Source of the DNA: Rhizobium nepotum 39/7
Lineage (GTDB): Bacteria > Pseudomonadota > Alphaproteobacteria > Rhizobiales > Rhizobiaceae
Direction: 5' to 3'
Length of the DNA: 64,000 nt
Assembly: GCF_000949865.1 (NCBI RefSeq)
Contig: NZ_JWJH01000007.1
Coordinates: 118,962-182,961 of the forward strand
The position numbers were made by a program, and so were the translations under genes. Position 1 is the first letter of the stretch. Each line of letters begins with the position of its first letter. Below, piece by piece: positions 1-7,875 of the stretch. The notes below the pieces were generated by a model. That model ran no database searches, was not told the DNA's origin, and saw only the letters and a list, made by a program, of their open reading frames with translations.

Positions 1-593
1 ATCAGGCGATCAATGTCTCCGACGCCTTCCTTGAGCGTGGTGAAGTCGTCTCGACCCGTGGCCGCAACCCGGACGAGACCCGACGCTTCAACGCGACGGC
101 AGGTGATCTGACCGATGGCAAGCCGGTGATCGTGCTCGTCAACGGCGGCTCGGCTTCGGCGTCTGAAATCGTCGCCGGTGCGTTGCAGGATCTGCGTCGC
201 GCGACTGTTGTCGGCACGCGCTCCTTCGGCAAGGGCTCGGTCCAGACGATCATTCCGCTCGGCGAGGCCGGTGCGCTGCGTCTGACCACGGCGCTGTATT
301 ACACGCCGTCGGGCAAATCGATCCAGGGCACGGGCATTACGCCTGACATCAAGGTGGAACAGCCGTTGCCGCCGGAATTGCAGGGCCGCGTCACGGCCGA
401 GGGCGAATCCAGCCTGACCGGCCATATCAAGGGTCAGAGCGAAACGGACGAAGGGTCGGGTTCCTCCGCCTATGTTCCGCCGGAAGCCAAGGACGATATC
501 CAGCTCAATTATGCGCTGGACCTGTTGCGCGGCGCCAAGACCGATCCGTCGTTCCCGCCGAACGCGGACAAGGCTGTGGTCAACAAGCAGTAA
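1..593 (+). CDS. ctpA: Carboxy-terminal processing protease CtpA (S41 family), C-terminal part
   Basis: This gene enters from the left edge; the reading frame is open from position 3 and stops at 591-593, so only the C-terminal ~196 residues are visible. S41 proteases are periplasmic serine proteases with a Ser/Lys dyad that trim proteins at the C terminus. The nucleophile motif GGSASASEI is present (Ser codon at 150-152), and the general-base Lys lies in SFGKGSVQT (codon 231-233), followed by the typical IPLGEAGALRLTTALYYTPSG segment split here only by normal sequence. The extreme C terminus is low-complexity and acidic/Ser-rich. A strong hairpin with a short T run follows at 599-624. The order ctpA, polysaccharide deacetylase, rppH is common in Rhizobiales. 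The missing part should carry the signal peptide and the PDZ domain. Confidence 0.93.
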   Translation, partial: QAINVSDAFLERGEVVSTRGRNPDETRRFNATAGDLTDGKPVIVLVNGGSASASEIVAGALQDLRRATVVGTRSFGKGSVQTIIPLGEAGALRLTTALYYTPSGKSIQGTGITPDIKVEQPLPPELQGRVTAEGESSLTGHIKGQSETDEGSGSSAYVPPEAKDDIQLNYALDLLRGAKTDPSFPPNADKAVVNKQ

Positions 594-598
594 GATAG

Positions 599-624
599 AT
601 GCGCCGGTCAGCCGGCGCATTTTC
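599..624 (+). terminator. Intrinsic terminator after ctpA
   Basis: A perfect 9-bp stem (ATGCGCCGG / CCGGCGCAT, loop TCAG) followed by TTTTC lies 6 bp after the ctpA stop. Confidence 0.7.
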
Positions 625-656
625 TCGATTGCCTAACCGTTTGGACGGATCGTTCA

Positions 657-1856
657 TTGCCTTCTGACCTGCGAAAACCGCTTCTGGGTCGTCAGAAAAA
701 AAGCGCCGGTATCAACCGGCGCTTTTCCGTCATTATGGCTGTGTCCGTGCTTGCCGTTCTCGCGATCGGCGGGCTTTCGGTCTACACGGCCTTGTCGCCG
801 GGCAATCTGCAAAAGACGGCGACCGGGCCGGACATCCAGCCTCAGCTTCCCGAAAACATGCCGAAAACGGCGGCGGCCGATGTGGAGGGGCCCGGCGAAG
901 CGTCTGGCCTGAAGCCGGAAAGCGGTCGCTCCGGCGCCAATATCAATCGGGCGACGATGCCGGACGGCAATGTCGTGTCGGTCTATTCTCCCCGCCCCCG
1001 GGACAGCGATGGACCGGCGCTGATGAGCGGCCAGACCTATGGTCAGGATCCGCGTATGGCAACGCGGCCCAATGATGCATTGCTGGAAGAGACCGCATTC
1101 GGCAGGCTGCCAGTGGTTGGTGCCGATGGTTTGCGGCCGATGGAGCAATATGCCCGGCCATGGTCCGGCGCACGCGGCACCCGCGTGGCGATCGTGGTCG
1201 GTGGTCTCGGCCTCAGCCAAACAGGTTCGCAAAAGGCGATCCGGGAACTGCCGCCGGAGGTGACGCTTGGTTTTGCCGCAAGCGGCAACAGCCTGCAGCG
1301 CTGGATGCAGGAAGCGCGCCGCGAGGGGCATGAAATCCTTCTCCAAGTACCGCTGGAGCCTTTCGGTTATCCCGGCACCAATCCCGGCCCGGACACGCTG
1401 CTGGCGGGTGACCCGGCGAAGGTCAACATCGACCGGCTGCATCGCTCCATGGCGAAAATCACCAATTATACGGGCATCATGAATTATCTCGGCGGACGTT
1501 TTCTTGCCGAACAGGCGGCACTGGAGCCGGTGATGCGCGATATCGGCAAGCGCGGGCTGCTTTTTCTGGATGATGCCTCTTCGGCGCAGTCGCTGAGCGG
1601 CGGGATTGCAAAAGCCATCTCCGCACCGCAGGGCTTTGCGGATGTTCTGCTCGACGGGGAGGTGACCGAAGCCGCCGTTCTGCGCAAGCTGGACGAATTG
1701 GAGCGGATTGCGCGCCGCAACGGCCAGGCGATCGGCGTGGCCTCGGCTTTTGACGAAAGCATTGCTGCAATCTCGAAGTGGTCGCGGGAAGCCGGTGGCC
1801 GCGGCATCGAGATCGTCGGCGTTTCCGCGCTTGTTTCGCAGCAGGCGGGGCAGTAA
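657..1856 (+). CDS. Divergent polysaccharide deacetylase family protein (YibQ/DUF610)
   Basis: 399 residues from a TTG start at 657. Residues ~1-25 are basic, one membrane segment follows (~26-46, VIMAVSVLAVLAIGG), then a Pro/Ala-rich linker and the conserved domain from ~residue 175 (GTRVAIVVGGLGLSQTG, HEILLQVPLEPFGYP, NYLGGRF, FLDDASS). This is the Polysacc_deac_2 fold, related to NodB-like deacetylases; substrates are not established for the family. The protein is probably anchored in the inner membrane and faces the periplasm. An in-frame ATG at 735 would remove the basic leader and start inside the membrane segment, so I prefer the TTG, which has GGACGGA upstream. A terminator-like hairpin lies inside codons 14-24 (see findings). 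The gene sits between ctpA and rppH, apparently its own unit or a weak read-through unit. Confidence 0.82.
   Translation: MPSDLRKPLLGRQKKSAGINRRFSVIMAVSVLAVLAIGGLSVYTALSPGNLQKTATGPDIQPQLPENMPKTAAADVEGPGEASGLKPESGRSGANINRATMPDGNVVSVYSPRPRDSDGPALMSGQTYGQDPRMATRPNDALLEETAFGRLPVVGADGLRPMEQYARPWSGARGTRVAIVVGGLGLSQTGSQKAIRELPPEVTLGFAASGNSLQRWMQEARREGHEILLQVPLEPFGYPGTNPGPDTLLAGDPAKVNIDRLHRSMAKITNYTGIMNYLGGRFLAEQAALEPVMRDIGKRGLLFLDDASSAQSLSGGIAKAISAPQGFADVLLDGEVTEAAVLRKLDELERIARRNGQAIGVASAFDESIAAISKWSREAGGRGIEIVGVSALVSQQAGQ
699..726 (+). promoter_or_regulatory. Terminator-like hairpin inside the 5' end of the deacetylase gene
   Basis: A perfect 11-bp stem (AAAAGCGCCGG / CCGGCGCTTTT, loop TATCAA) lies 42-69 nt into the coding sequence if translation starts at 657. 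It could act as a second terminator for ctpA read-through or as an attenuator; it could also be fortuitous. Confidence 0.4.
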
Positions 1857-1914
1857 ACCTTCTGCGTGGCCATTTCCTTAGCGCCTTTTCGGCGCCCAGA
1901 CATGCGGGTTTCCA

Positions 1915-2427
1915 ATGACAATCAAAGCAGAAGATTTGCCCTACCGTCCCTGTGCGGGGATTATGGTTCTGAACGCCGAAGGCCTTGTCTGGGCCGGCCG
2001 GCGCATCAGGGAAGGCAATTCGGAGTATGAGGGCTCACCGCAACTGTGGCAGATGCCACAGGGCGGCATCGACGACGGCGAGCGGCCTTTGACGGCTGCC
2101 ATTCGCGAATTATACGAAGAAACGGGGATGAAAACTGTGACGTTGCTGGCGGAAGCGAGTGACTGGATTCATTATGATCTTCCACCCGAACTGATCGGCA
2201 TCGGCCTGAAGGGCAAATATCGCGGGCAGGCGCAACGCTGGTTTGCGTTCCGTTTCGATGGCGACGAGAGCGAGATCCAGATCGATCCTCCGCCGACGGG
2301 GCATACGGCTGAATTCGATGCCTGGGGCTGGAAGCCGATGGAAAGCCTTCCGGAACTGATCGTTCCCTTCAAGCGCGCGGTTTACGAGAAGGTCGTTGCG
2401 GAATTCCGCCACCTCTCGGGGAAATAA
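1915..2427 (+). CDS. rppH: RNA pyrophosphohydrolase RppH (Nudix)
   Basis: 170 residues. RppH removes pyrophosphate from triphosphorylated 5' ends of mRNA and thereby triggers RNase E-dependent decay; related proteins in Bartonella are called IalA. The complete Nudix box G-x5-E-x7-RE-x2-EE-x-G is at residues 50-72 (G50, E56, R64, E65, E68, E69, G71). The surrounding sequence ([26 protein letters not shown]) is typical RppH rather than a nucleotide-sugar hydrolase. The start at 1915 gives a normal family length. It shares a bidirectional terminator with the convergent bfr gene. Confidence 0.93.
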   Translation: MTIKAEDLPYRPCAGIMVLNAEGLVWAGRRIREGNSEYEGSPQLWQMPQGGIDDGERPLTAAIRELYEETGMKTVTLLAEASDWIHYDLPPELIGIGLKGKYRGQAQRWFAFRFDGDESEIQIDPPPTGHTAEFDAWGWKPMESLPELIVPFKRAVYEKVVAEFRHLSGK

Positions 2428-2451
2428 AAAGGCGGCCACTGGCCGCCTTTT
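2427..2451. terminator. Bidirectional terminator between rppH and bfr
   Basis: A perfect 11-bp stem, AAAAGGCGGCC / GGCCGCCTTTT with loop ACT, overlaps the rppH stop codon and serves both convergent genes. Confidence 0.85.
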
Positions 2452-2471
2452 CCTTGACCGATTGCGAAAGC

Positions 2472-2957
2472 TTATTCCGCTTCGTTGGCGGAATCAGCGT
2501 TGAGCTGACCGTATTTTTCTGCGCCGATCTTGCCAAGCAGATCGAGCTGGGTTTCGAGGAAGTCGATATGGCCTTCCTCATCGATCAGCAGGGCTTCGAA
2601 CAGCTTCATGGAGACGTAGTCTCCGGCTTCGGAACAGATGTCGCGCGATTTCTTGTAGGACGTCCGTGCGTCGTATTCGCCAGCCAGGTCGGCTTCAAGC
2701 ACTTCCTTGACGTTCTGGCCGATGCGCAGCGGAGCCAGGGTCTGGAGGTTGGGATGACCTTCCAGGAAAATAATACGATCGATGATCTTGTCGGCGTGCT
2801 GCATCTCTTCGATGGATTCCGCACGCTCCTTCTTTGCGAGCTTGGTGTAGCCCCAATCGTTCAGAAGACGGTAGTGAAGCCAATACTGGTTTACCGCACC
2901 GAGTTCTAGAAATAGGGCTTCGTTAAGCCGCTCGATGACTTTTTTGTCGCCTTTCAA
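2472..2957 (-). CDS. bfr: Bacterioferritin
   Basis: 161 residues from a TTG start at 2957. Bacterioferritin is a 24-mer iron store that oxidises Fe(II) at a di-iron centre and binds heme between subunits. With this start, the canonical residues fall at their canonical numbers: E18, E51, H54, E94, E127 and H130 for the ferroxidase site, and M52 as heme ligand. AGGAG lies 7 nt before the TTG; an upstream in-frame ATG at 2981 would give 169 residues but lacks this support. The gene overlaps the 3' end of bfd by 35 bp in another frame, so the two are translated from one message. Expression probably follows the Irr-type box at 3334-3350. Confidence 0.95.
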   Translation of the reverse strand: MKGDKKVIERLNEALFLELGAVNQYWLHYRLLNDWGYTKLAKKERAESIEEMQHADKIIDRIIFLEGHPNLQTLAPLRIGQNVKEVLEADLAGEYDARTSYKKSRDICSEAGDYVSMKLFEALLIDEEGHIDFLETQLDLLGKIGAEKYGQLNADSANEAE

Positions 2958-3234
2958 TGTCCGCTCTCCTGTTTTCTTCATGGAATCGTTTCAAGCGGGA
3001 CATAAAATCAAAAACATCGGCTTCCGTCGAGTGGCGACGGGCGTGATATTCTTCCGTGGTCTTGATGATCAGGTCGACGACGGTCGGGAAACAGCCGCAG
3101 CAACGGCCGCGTTTCTCCATGGCGTGATACACTTTTGCGGGAACGATAAGCTGCCAACAGTCCTCGTCCAGGAACTCGTTAATGACGTCCCGGATATCGT
3201 GGTCGGTGATGTAATTGCAGCTGCAAACCAGCAT
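2923..3234 (-). CDS. bfd: Bacterioferritin-associated ferredoxin
   Basis: 103 residues starting with [10 protein letters not shown]. The BFD-like [2Fe-2S] domain has its four cysteines at C4, C6, C45 and C48 (plus an extra C46), the usual CxC...CxxC spacing. Bfd docks on bacterioferritin and reduces its ferric core to release iron. The tail after residue ~60 is longer than the ~64-residue E. coli protein and rich in Arg, Glu and Lys; its final codons overlap the bfr start. A longer in-frame start at 3255 exists, but the family begins at MxVCxC. Confidence 0.9.
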   Translation of the reverse strand: MLVCSCNYITDHDIRDVINEFLDEDCWQLIVPAKVYHAMEKRGRCCGCFPTVVDLIIKTTEEYHARRHSTEADVFDFMSRLKRFHEENRRADIERRQKSHRAA

Positions 3235-3333
3235 GATGGACTGCCTATATGACACAACACATTGTTTTCATTCTTAAACCAAAACAGGACACCCACTGTC
3301 AAGAAAAACATCCCACCAGGGATACGCAAGTAT

Positions 3334-3350
3334 TTTAGATCAATTCTAAA
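3334..3350. promoter_or_regulatory. Iron control element (probable Irr box) upstream of bfd-bfr
   Basis: TTTAGATCAATTCTAAA is an inverted repeat of two 7-mers with a 3-bp spacer and one mismatch to TTTAGAA-N3-TTCTAAA, the motif described for Irr in Rhizobiales. It lies ~100 bp upstream of the bfd start in an AT-rich promoter region. Irr represses iron storage genes when iron is low; its action here is inferred. Confidence 0.7.
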
Positions 3351-3490
3351 CTATACAAAAACTATCGTATTTTCATTGGTTTAGCAATCGCTACTTAGAT
3401 GTATTTGACGTTCAAGTTTTTGTGCGCGGCGCATATTGAGCGGGCTGCGATCACGGAAAGTTTACTGAGTTTCGCCCTCAGACTGGAACC

Positions 3491-4216
3491 TCAGGCGAAA
3501 TACTGCCCGCCATTGGCGGTCATCGTCGAGCCGGTGATGAAGCCGGCCTCGTCGGACACGAGAAACAGGACGCAGCGCGCTATTTCTTCCGGTTCGCCCA
3601 GCCGCCCGACGGGAATTTGCGGCACGATCCGTTCGGCCAGTACTTTTTCGGGGATCGCTCTCACCATCTCAGTGCCGATATAACCTGGGCAGATGGCGTT
3701 GACGGTGATGTTGCGGCTGGCGCCTTCCTGGGCGAGCGCCTTGGTGAAGCCGATATCGCCAGCCTTCGAGGCGGAATAGTTGACCTGGCCCGCCTGGCCC
3801 TTCTGGCCGTTGATGGAGGAAATATTGACGATACGGCCGAAGCCGCGGTCACGCATGCCCGGCCAGACGGGGTGCGTCATGTTGAAGACGCCCGTAAGAT
3901 TGGTGTCTATGACCTCGCGCCATTGCTGCGGCGTCATCTTGTGAAACATCGCATCGCGGGTGATGCCGGCATTGTTGACGAGGACCTCGACCGGTCCGAT
4001 GGTTTCTTCCACTTTCGCGATGCCTTTTACGCAGGCATCATAGTCGCGAACGTCCCATTGAAACGCCGGGATACCGGTTTCCTTCTGGAAGGCCTCTGCC
4101 CTGTCCGTCGTAAAGGCGTAGTTGACGGCCACCCGGTAGCCGGCAACCTGCAAGGCGCGGGCGATTGCGGCGCCTATGCCGCTCGTCCCGCCGGAAATCA
4201 ACGCAACCCGGCTCAT
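3491..4216 (-). CDS. phaB: Acetoacetyl-CoA reductase PhaB
   Basis: 241 residues. A short-chain dehydrogenase that reduces acetoacetyl-CoA to (R)-3-hydroxybutyryl-CoA with NADPH, the second step of polyhydroxybutyrate synthesis. The nucleotide motif GGTSGIG is at residues 9-15, NNAG follows, and the catalytic Ser-Tyr-Lys set is in NISSINGQKGQ and VNYSASKAG. The protein ends in TMTANGGQYFA, typical of PhaB. The start MSRVALISG is supported by GGAGG 9 nt upstream; a 20-residue upstream extension to 4276 is not. It lies 127 bp after phaA on the same strand, probably in one operon. The polymerase phaC is not in this window. Confidence 0.94.
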   Translation of the reverse strand: MSRVALISGGTSGIGAAIARALQVAGYRVAVNYAFTTDRAEAFQKETGIPAFQWDVRDYDACVKGIAKVEETIGPVEVLVNNAGITRDAMFHKMTPQQWREVIDTNLTGVFNMTHPVWPGMRDRGFGRIVNISSINGQKGQAGQVNYSASKAGDIGFTKALAQEGASRNITVNAICPGYIGTEMVRAIPEKVLAERIVPQIPVGRLGEPEEIARCVLFLVSDEAGFITGSTMTANGGQYFA

Positions 4217-4343
4217 ATCGGCCTCCATGTCCTGAACTGCTTTAGCGGTGCTCAACGGCCACAGAAATGCGGCCAATGGGAGGCCGCTTCTACCCTATTG
4301 CCTGCTGAGCCGGAACTGCTTTTTGGAAAGCCACGCAGCGATC

Positions 4344-5522
4344 TCAGAGCGCCTCGATGCACATGGCGACACCCATGCCGCCGCCGATACAGAGTGTTGC
4401 AAGACCTTTCGAGACGTTGCGGCGGCGCATCTCGAAAATCAGCGTATTCAGCACGCGCGCTCCGGAAGCGCCGATCGGATGGCCGATGGCGATCGCGCCG
4501 CCATTGACATTGACGATACCAGGATCAAGGCCAAGCTCGCGTACCACCGCGCAGGACTGGGCGGCAAAGGCTTCATTGGCCTCGACAAGGCCGATATCGC
4601 CGATCGACCAGCCTGCTTTGGCCAGCGCCTTGCGTGAGGCGGGGATGGGGCCGGTTCCCATGATCTGCGGATCGACGCCCGCTGTCGCCCAGGAAGCGAT
4701 GCGCGCCAGCGGCCTGATACCGCGCTTTGTGGCCTCCTGCTCCGACATCAAAAGCGTGGCTGCCGCACCGTCATTGAGGCCGGAGGCGTTGCCTGCCGTT
4801 ACAGTACCATCCTTGTCGAAGGCGGGGCGCAGCTTTGCCATGGTTTCCAGCGAGACGCCGGCGCGGATGTGCTCGTCCGCATCGATGACGATGTCGGCCT
4901 TGCGGCCCTTCACCGTGAAAGGCACGATCTCGTCTACAAAACGGCCGGCGCTTTGCGCGGCTTCGGCCTTGTTTTGCGATGTGACGGCGAACTCGTCCTG
5001 TTCGTCACGGGAAAGCTGCCATTGGCGGGCGATATTTTCAGCGGTTATCCCCATGTGGTAGCCGTAGAAGGCGTCAGTCAGGCCGTCCTTCAGCATGGTG
5101 TCGATCATCTTGAAATCGCCCATTTTCACGCCGCCGCGCAAATGGGCGCAATGGGGCGCCATGGACATGGATTCCTGTCCACCGGCAATGACGATGGCCG
5201 CGTCACCCGTCACGATCTGCTGCATGCCGAGTGCTACGGCGCGCAGACCAGAACCGCACAGCTGATTGATGCCGAAGGCCGTTGCCTCCTGCGGAATACC
5301 GGCTTTCATCGCCGCCTGCCGCGCCGGGTTCTGTCCTTCGCCTGCCGTCAGCACCTGACCGAGAATGACTTCATCGATTTCATGAGCAGCGATACCGGTG
5401 CGCTCCAGCACGGCATTGATGACGGTTGCCCCAAGCTCGTGGGCGGGCGTATTGGCAAAGCCACCATTGAAGGAACCGACGGCTGTGCGCGCAGCGCTGG
5501 CAATCACGATTGAAGGCGTCAT
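4344..5522 (-). CDS. phaA: Acetyl-CoA acetyltransferase (beta-ketothiolase) PhaA
   Basis: 392 residues. It condenses two acetyl-CoA into acetoacetyl-CoA, the first step of polyhydroxybutyrate synthesis. The catalytic residues match the biosynthetic thiolase numbering: C89 in NQLCGSG, His in GHPIGASG and C378 in CIGGGMG. The start [10 protein letters not shown] has TGAGGAGA at proper distance; an upstream in-frame ATG at 5576 adds an unlikely leader. Its promoter region (5523-5765) is shared with the divergent regulator gene phaR and contains several TTGC/GCAA elements. Confidence 0.95.
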   Translation of the reverse strand: MTPSIVIASAARTAVGSFNGGFANTPAHELGATVINAVLERTGIAAHEIDEVILGQVLTAGEGQNPARQAAMKAGIPQEATAFGINQLCGSGLRAVALGMQQIVTGDAAIVIAGGQESMSMAPHCAHLRGGVKMGDFKMIDTMLKDGLTDAFYGYHMGITAENIARQWQLSRDEQDEFAVTSQNKAEAAQSAGRFVDEIVPFTVKGRKADIVIDADEHIRAGVSLETMAKLRPAFDKDGTVTAGNASGLNDGAAATLLMSEQEATKRGIRPLARIASWATAGVDPQIMGTGPIPASRKALAKAGWSIGDIGLVEANEAFAAQSCAVVRELGLDPGIVNVNGGAIAIGHPIGASGARVLNTLIFEMRRRNVSKGLATLCIGGGMGVAMCIEAL

Positions 5523-5622
5523 CTGTTTTCTCCTCACATGCGGGCGGAGACTGGCAAAGCTTTCAGTACAAGTCAAATCCCGAAAGTTGCTTTAAAAGAT
5601 GTTGCTAAATCATGCCGGAATC

Positions 5623-5662
5623 TTGCAAAAAATTGCTGCGCAAAAAACAAACTGTTGCGATG
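5623..5662. promoter_or_regulatory. TTGC/GCAA-rich elements, possible PhaR operator
   Basis: The phaA-phaR intergenic region holds TTGCAA (5623-5628), TTGCTGCGCAA (5633-5643) and TTGCGATGCA a little further on. PhaR proteins of alphaproteobacteria bind TGC-rich inverted repeats in pha promoters. The assignment is an inference from motif style and position. Confidence 0.45.
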
Positions 5663-5765
5663 CACAAAACATTTGTCAGAGGGCTCGTTTTGCGCATACA
5701 CTTTGCGGCGGGAAGAGCAATAACACCAAAAAACAAGAAAATACCATCATCGCGAGGAGGCGGGC

Positions 5766-6341
5766 ATGGCAAAACACGACGGCGAAACAATCATTAAAAA
5801 ATATGCCAATCGGCGGCTCTATAATACCGGTACAAGCACCTATGTGACGCTGGACGATCTGGCGCAGATGGTTAAACGCGGTGAGGACTTCAAGGTTCAG
5901 GACGCCAAGTCATCCGAAGACATCACCCACGCTGTCCTGACGCAGATCATCGTCGAACAGGAAGCCAAAACCGGCAATACACTCCTGCCAACGGCGTTTC
6001 TGCGGCAATTGATCTCCTATTACGGCGATCAGATGCAGATGGTCGTGCCGACATTTCTCGAACATTCGATGAAAACCTTCTCCGATCAGCAAAGCCAGAT
6101 GCAGGAGCATATGGCCAAGGCCTTCGGCGACGGCTCGCTTGCCCGCAATTTTCAGGCGCCGTTGCAGATGATGGAGGAGCAGATCCGCCGCAACACCGAG
6201 CTTTTCCGGCAGGCGATGCAGGGTTTCACGCCTTTCGCAATGCCGCAGGCGCCCAAGGAAAACCGCAAGCCGAATGCATCCGAAATCGATGAGCTGAAGG
6301 CGCAGCTGCGCGCATTGCAGCAAAAACTCGACCAGCTCTGA
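5766..6341 (+). CDS. phaR: Polyhydroxyalkanoate synthesis regulator PhaR
   Basis: 191 residues. The N-terminal PHB/PHA accumulation regulator domain (residues ~8-70) is clear: IIKKYANRRLYNT, STYVTLDD and QDAKSSEDITHAVLTQI. The middle carries the PHB-associated segment (LLPTAFLRQLI), and the C terminus is a predicted coiled coil (EIDELKAQLRALQQKLDQL). PhaR binds nascent polyhydroxybutyrate granules and DNA, and represses phasin genes and itself when no polymer is present; related rhizobial AniA also affects carbon flow and exopolysaccharide. AGGAGG lies close before the start. It diverges from phaA. Confidence 0.93.
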   Translation: MAKHDGETIIKKYANRRLYNTGTSTYVTLDDLAQMVKRGEDFKVQDAKSSEDITHAVLTQIIVEQEAKTGNTLLPTAFLRQLISYYGDQMQMVVPTFLEHSMKTFSDQQSQMQEHMAKAFGDGSLARNFQAPLQMMEEQIRRNTELFRQAMQGFTPFAMPQAPKENRKPNASEIDELKAQLRALQQKLDQL

Positions 6342-6350
6342 CGGAGGCTG

Positions 6351-6379
6351 GAGCATCTCGGGTGGGACCCTCGATGCTC
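6351..6379. terminator. Hairpin between phaR and the convergent permease gene
   Basis: GAGCATC / GATGCTC with an inner GGGT/ACCC pairing. There is no long T run, so termination would be modest. Confidence 0.45.
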
Positions 6380-6390
6380 TCTCCGGTTCT

Positions 6391-7767
6391 TCAGTTTGCC
6401 GCTCGTTCCGGAACGCGCAGCAACAGCAGAAACCCCAACCCCAGAAACACGATGAGAGTGGCCATGCCGATATGGGCGGAGCCACTTATATAGGTTGCTA
6501 TTGAAAACGACAGCGTCGCCATAAAGCTGGTGGCGCGTCCGGAGAGCGCATAAATACCGAAATAGCGCCCCGCTTCGGCGACAGTGATGTTGCGCGCCAG
6601 ATAGGAGCGGGACGAGGCCTGAACGGGACCGAAGGCGAGGCCGATCAATATGCCATAAAGCAGGTAGGCTCTTTCCGCGCCGGTCGCAAAGATGCCGCCG
6701 CCATCCGCCGTCGACAATTGTATCCAGCCGAACAGGGTGGAGCCCTTTTCCGTGGAGACGATGCCGAGTGTGGCCAGCAGCAGAAGCACCAGACTTATGA
6801 GGATGGTGATGCGCGAACCGAGTTTCTGGTCAACGCGTCCGGCTGCAAAGCAACCGACAATGGCGACGACATTGAGGAGGATGCCGAAAAGGCCGATTTC
6901 CATCGTCGCCCAGCCGAACATCCCGGCTGCAAATACGCCGCCCAGAATGAGCACACCGTTGACGCCGTCCTGATAGAGCATCCGTGCGATCAGGAACCGC
7001 AGCAGGACGGGTCGGCCGCGGAGCTCGCGCAGGGTTGTTCCAAGCTCGGCAAGTCCCGAGCGGATTGCTGCTCCGAAGGGCAGGCCCTTGTCGGCATCCG
7101 GCGTCAAAAGAAACATTGGCAAAATGAAGAGCAGATACCAGAGTGCGGCTATCGGGCCGGTTATCCTGGCGTCCTCGCCGGTTGCCGGATCGAGACCGAA
7201 AAGCGGTTTGATGCCGGCGATGGTCAGCCCTGTCTGCGGGTTCGCGGCCAGAAGCGTCACCACGGCGATCAGCACCACCATGCCGCCGAGATAACCCAGG
7301 CCCCAGGCGAGATTGGAAATCCGCCCGACATTTTGCGGATTGGTCAGCCGCGGCATCATGGAATCGTTGAAGACGATCGAAAATTCCGCTGCGATGGAGG
7401 CGAGGATCATGCAGACGATCGGCAGGATGATCGGAGACCCCGGTGCCGCAAACCAGAGGAAGAAGAGGCTGACGATCTTGATGGCGGCAAAAAAGGCGAT
7501 ACACGGTTTGCGCGCGCCGGACTGGTCGGCGATGGAGCCGAGGATGGGCGAGAACAGCGCGATGATGATCGATGAGACCGTCGCCATGTTGCTCCACGTC
7601 GCCTGCGCCGAAATCGGATCATCGGTGAGGCGGGCGACAAAATAAGGGCCGAAAACAAAGGTCGTAACGACCGTGAAGAAGGGCTGCGCTGCCCAATCGA
7701 ACATGACCCAGCCCCAGACGCCGCGTTTGGCAACCACCGTTTCCGCGTTTGGGGAGGGGACAGTCAT
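6391..7767 (-). CDS. MFS transporter, UMF1/Atg22-like family
   Basis: 458 residues with about 12 hydrophobic segments. The N terminus (VWGWVMFDWAAQPFFT) and the long loop after the first half are typical of the UMF1 family (PF11700, Vacuole effluxer Atg22-like). Eukaryotic relatives export amino acids from the vacuole; bacterial members have no established substrate. It lies 109 bp downstream of NAD-glutamate dehydrogenase on the same strand, which would fit a role in amino-acid transport, but this is only context. A hairpin between them suggests partly separate transcription. Confidence 0.85.
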   Translation of the reverse strand: MTVPSPNAETVVAKRGVWGWVMFDWAAQPFFTVVTTFVFGPYFVARLTDDPISAQATWSNMATVSSIIIALFSPILGSIADQSGARKPCIAFFAAIKIVSLFFLWFAAPGSPIILPIVCMILASIAAEFSIVFNDSMMPRLTNPQNVGRISNLAWGLGYLGGMVVLIAVVTLLAANPQTGLTIAGIKPLFGLDPATGEDARITGPIAALWYLLFILPMFLLTPDADKGLPFGAAIRSGLAELGTTLRELRGRPVLLRFLIARMLYQDGVNGVLILGGVFAAGMFGWATMEIGLFGILLNVVAIVGCFAAGRVDQKLGSRITILISLVLLLLATLGIVSTEKGSTLFGWIQLSTADGGGIFATGAERAYLLYGILIGLAFGPVQASSRSYLARNITVAEAGRYFGIYALSGRATSFMATLSFSIATYISGSAHIGMATLIVFLGLGFLLLLRVPERAAN

Positions 7768-7831
7768 TCATCGTCCTATCGAAAAATGGGATGGGATTAA
7801 TACGTGATGCCGGCGCAAGCGTTTTGTCTGC

Positions 7832-7864
7832 CGCCATCCGGTCGAGTAACCCGGATGGCGTTTT
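7832..7864. terminator. Hairpin downstream of NAD-glutamate dehydrogenase
   Basis: A perfect 10-bp stem CGCCATCCGG / CCGGATGGCG. The T run is on the plus side (TTTTC), so for the minus-strand gene it is a strong hairpin with a weak T tail. Confidence 0.5.
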
Positions 7865-7875
7865 CAGTTGGTCGT

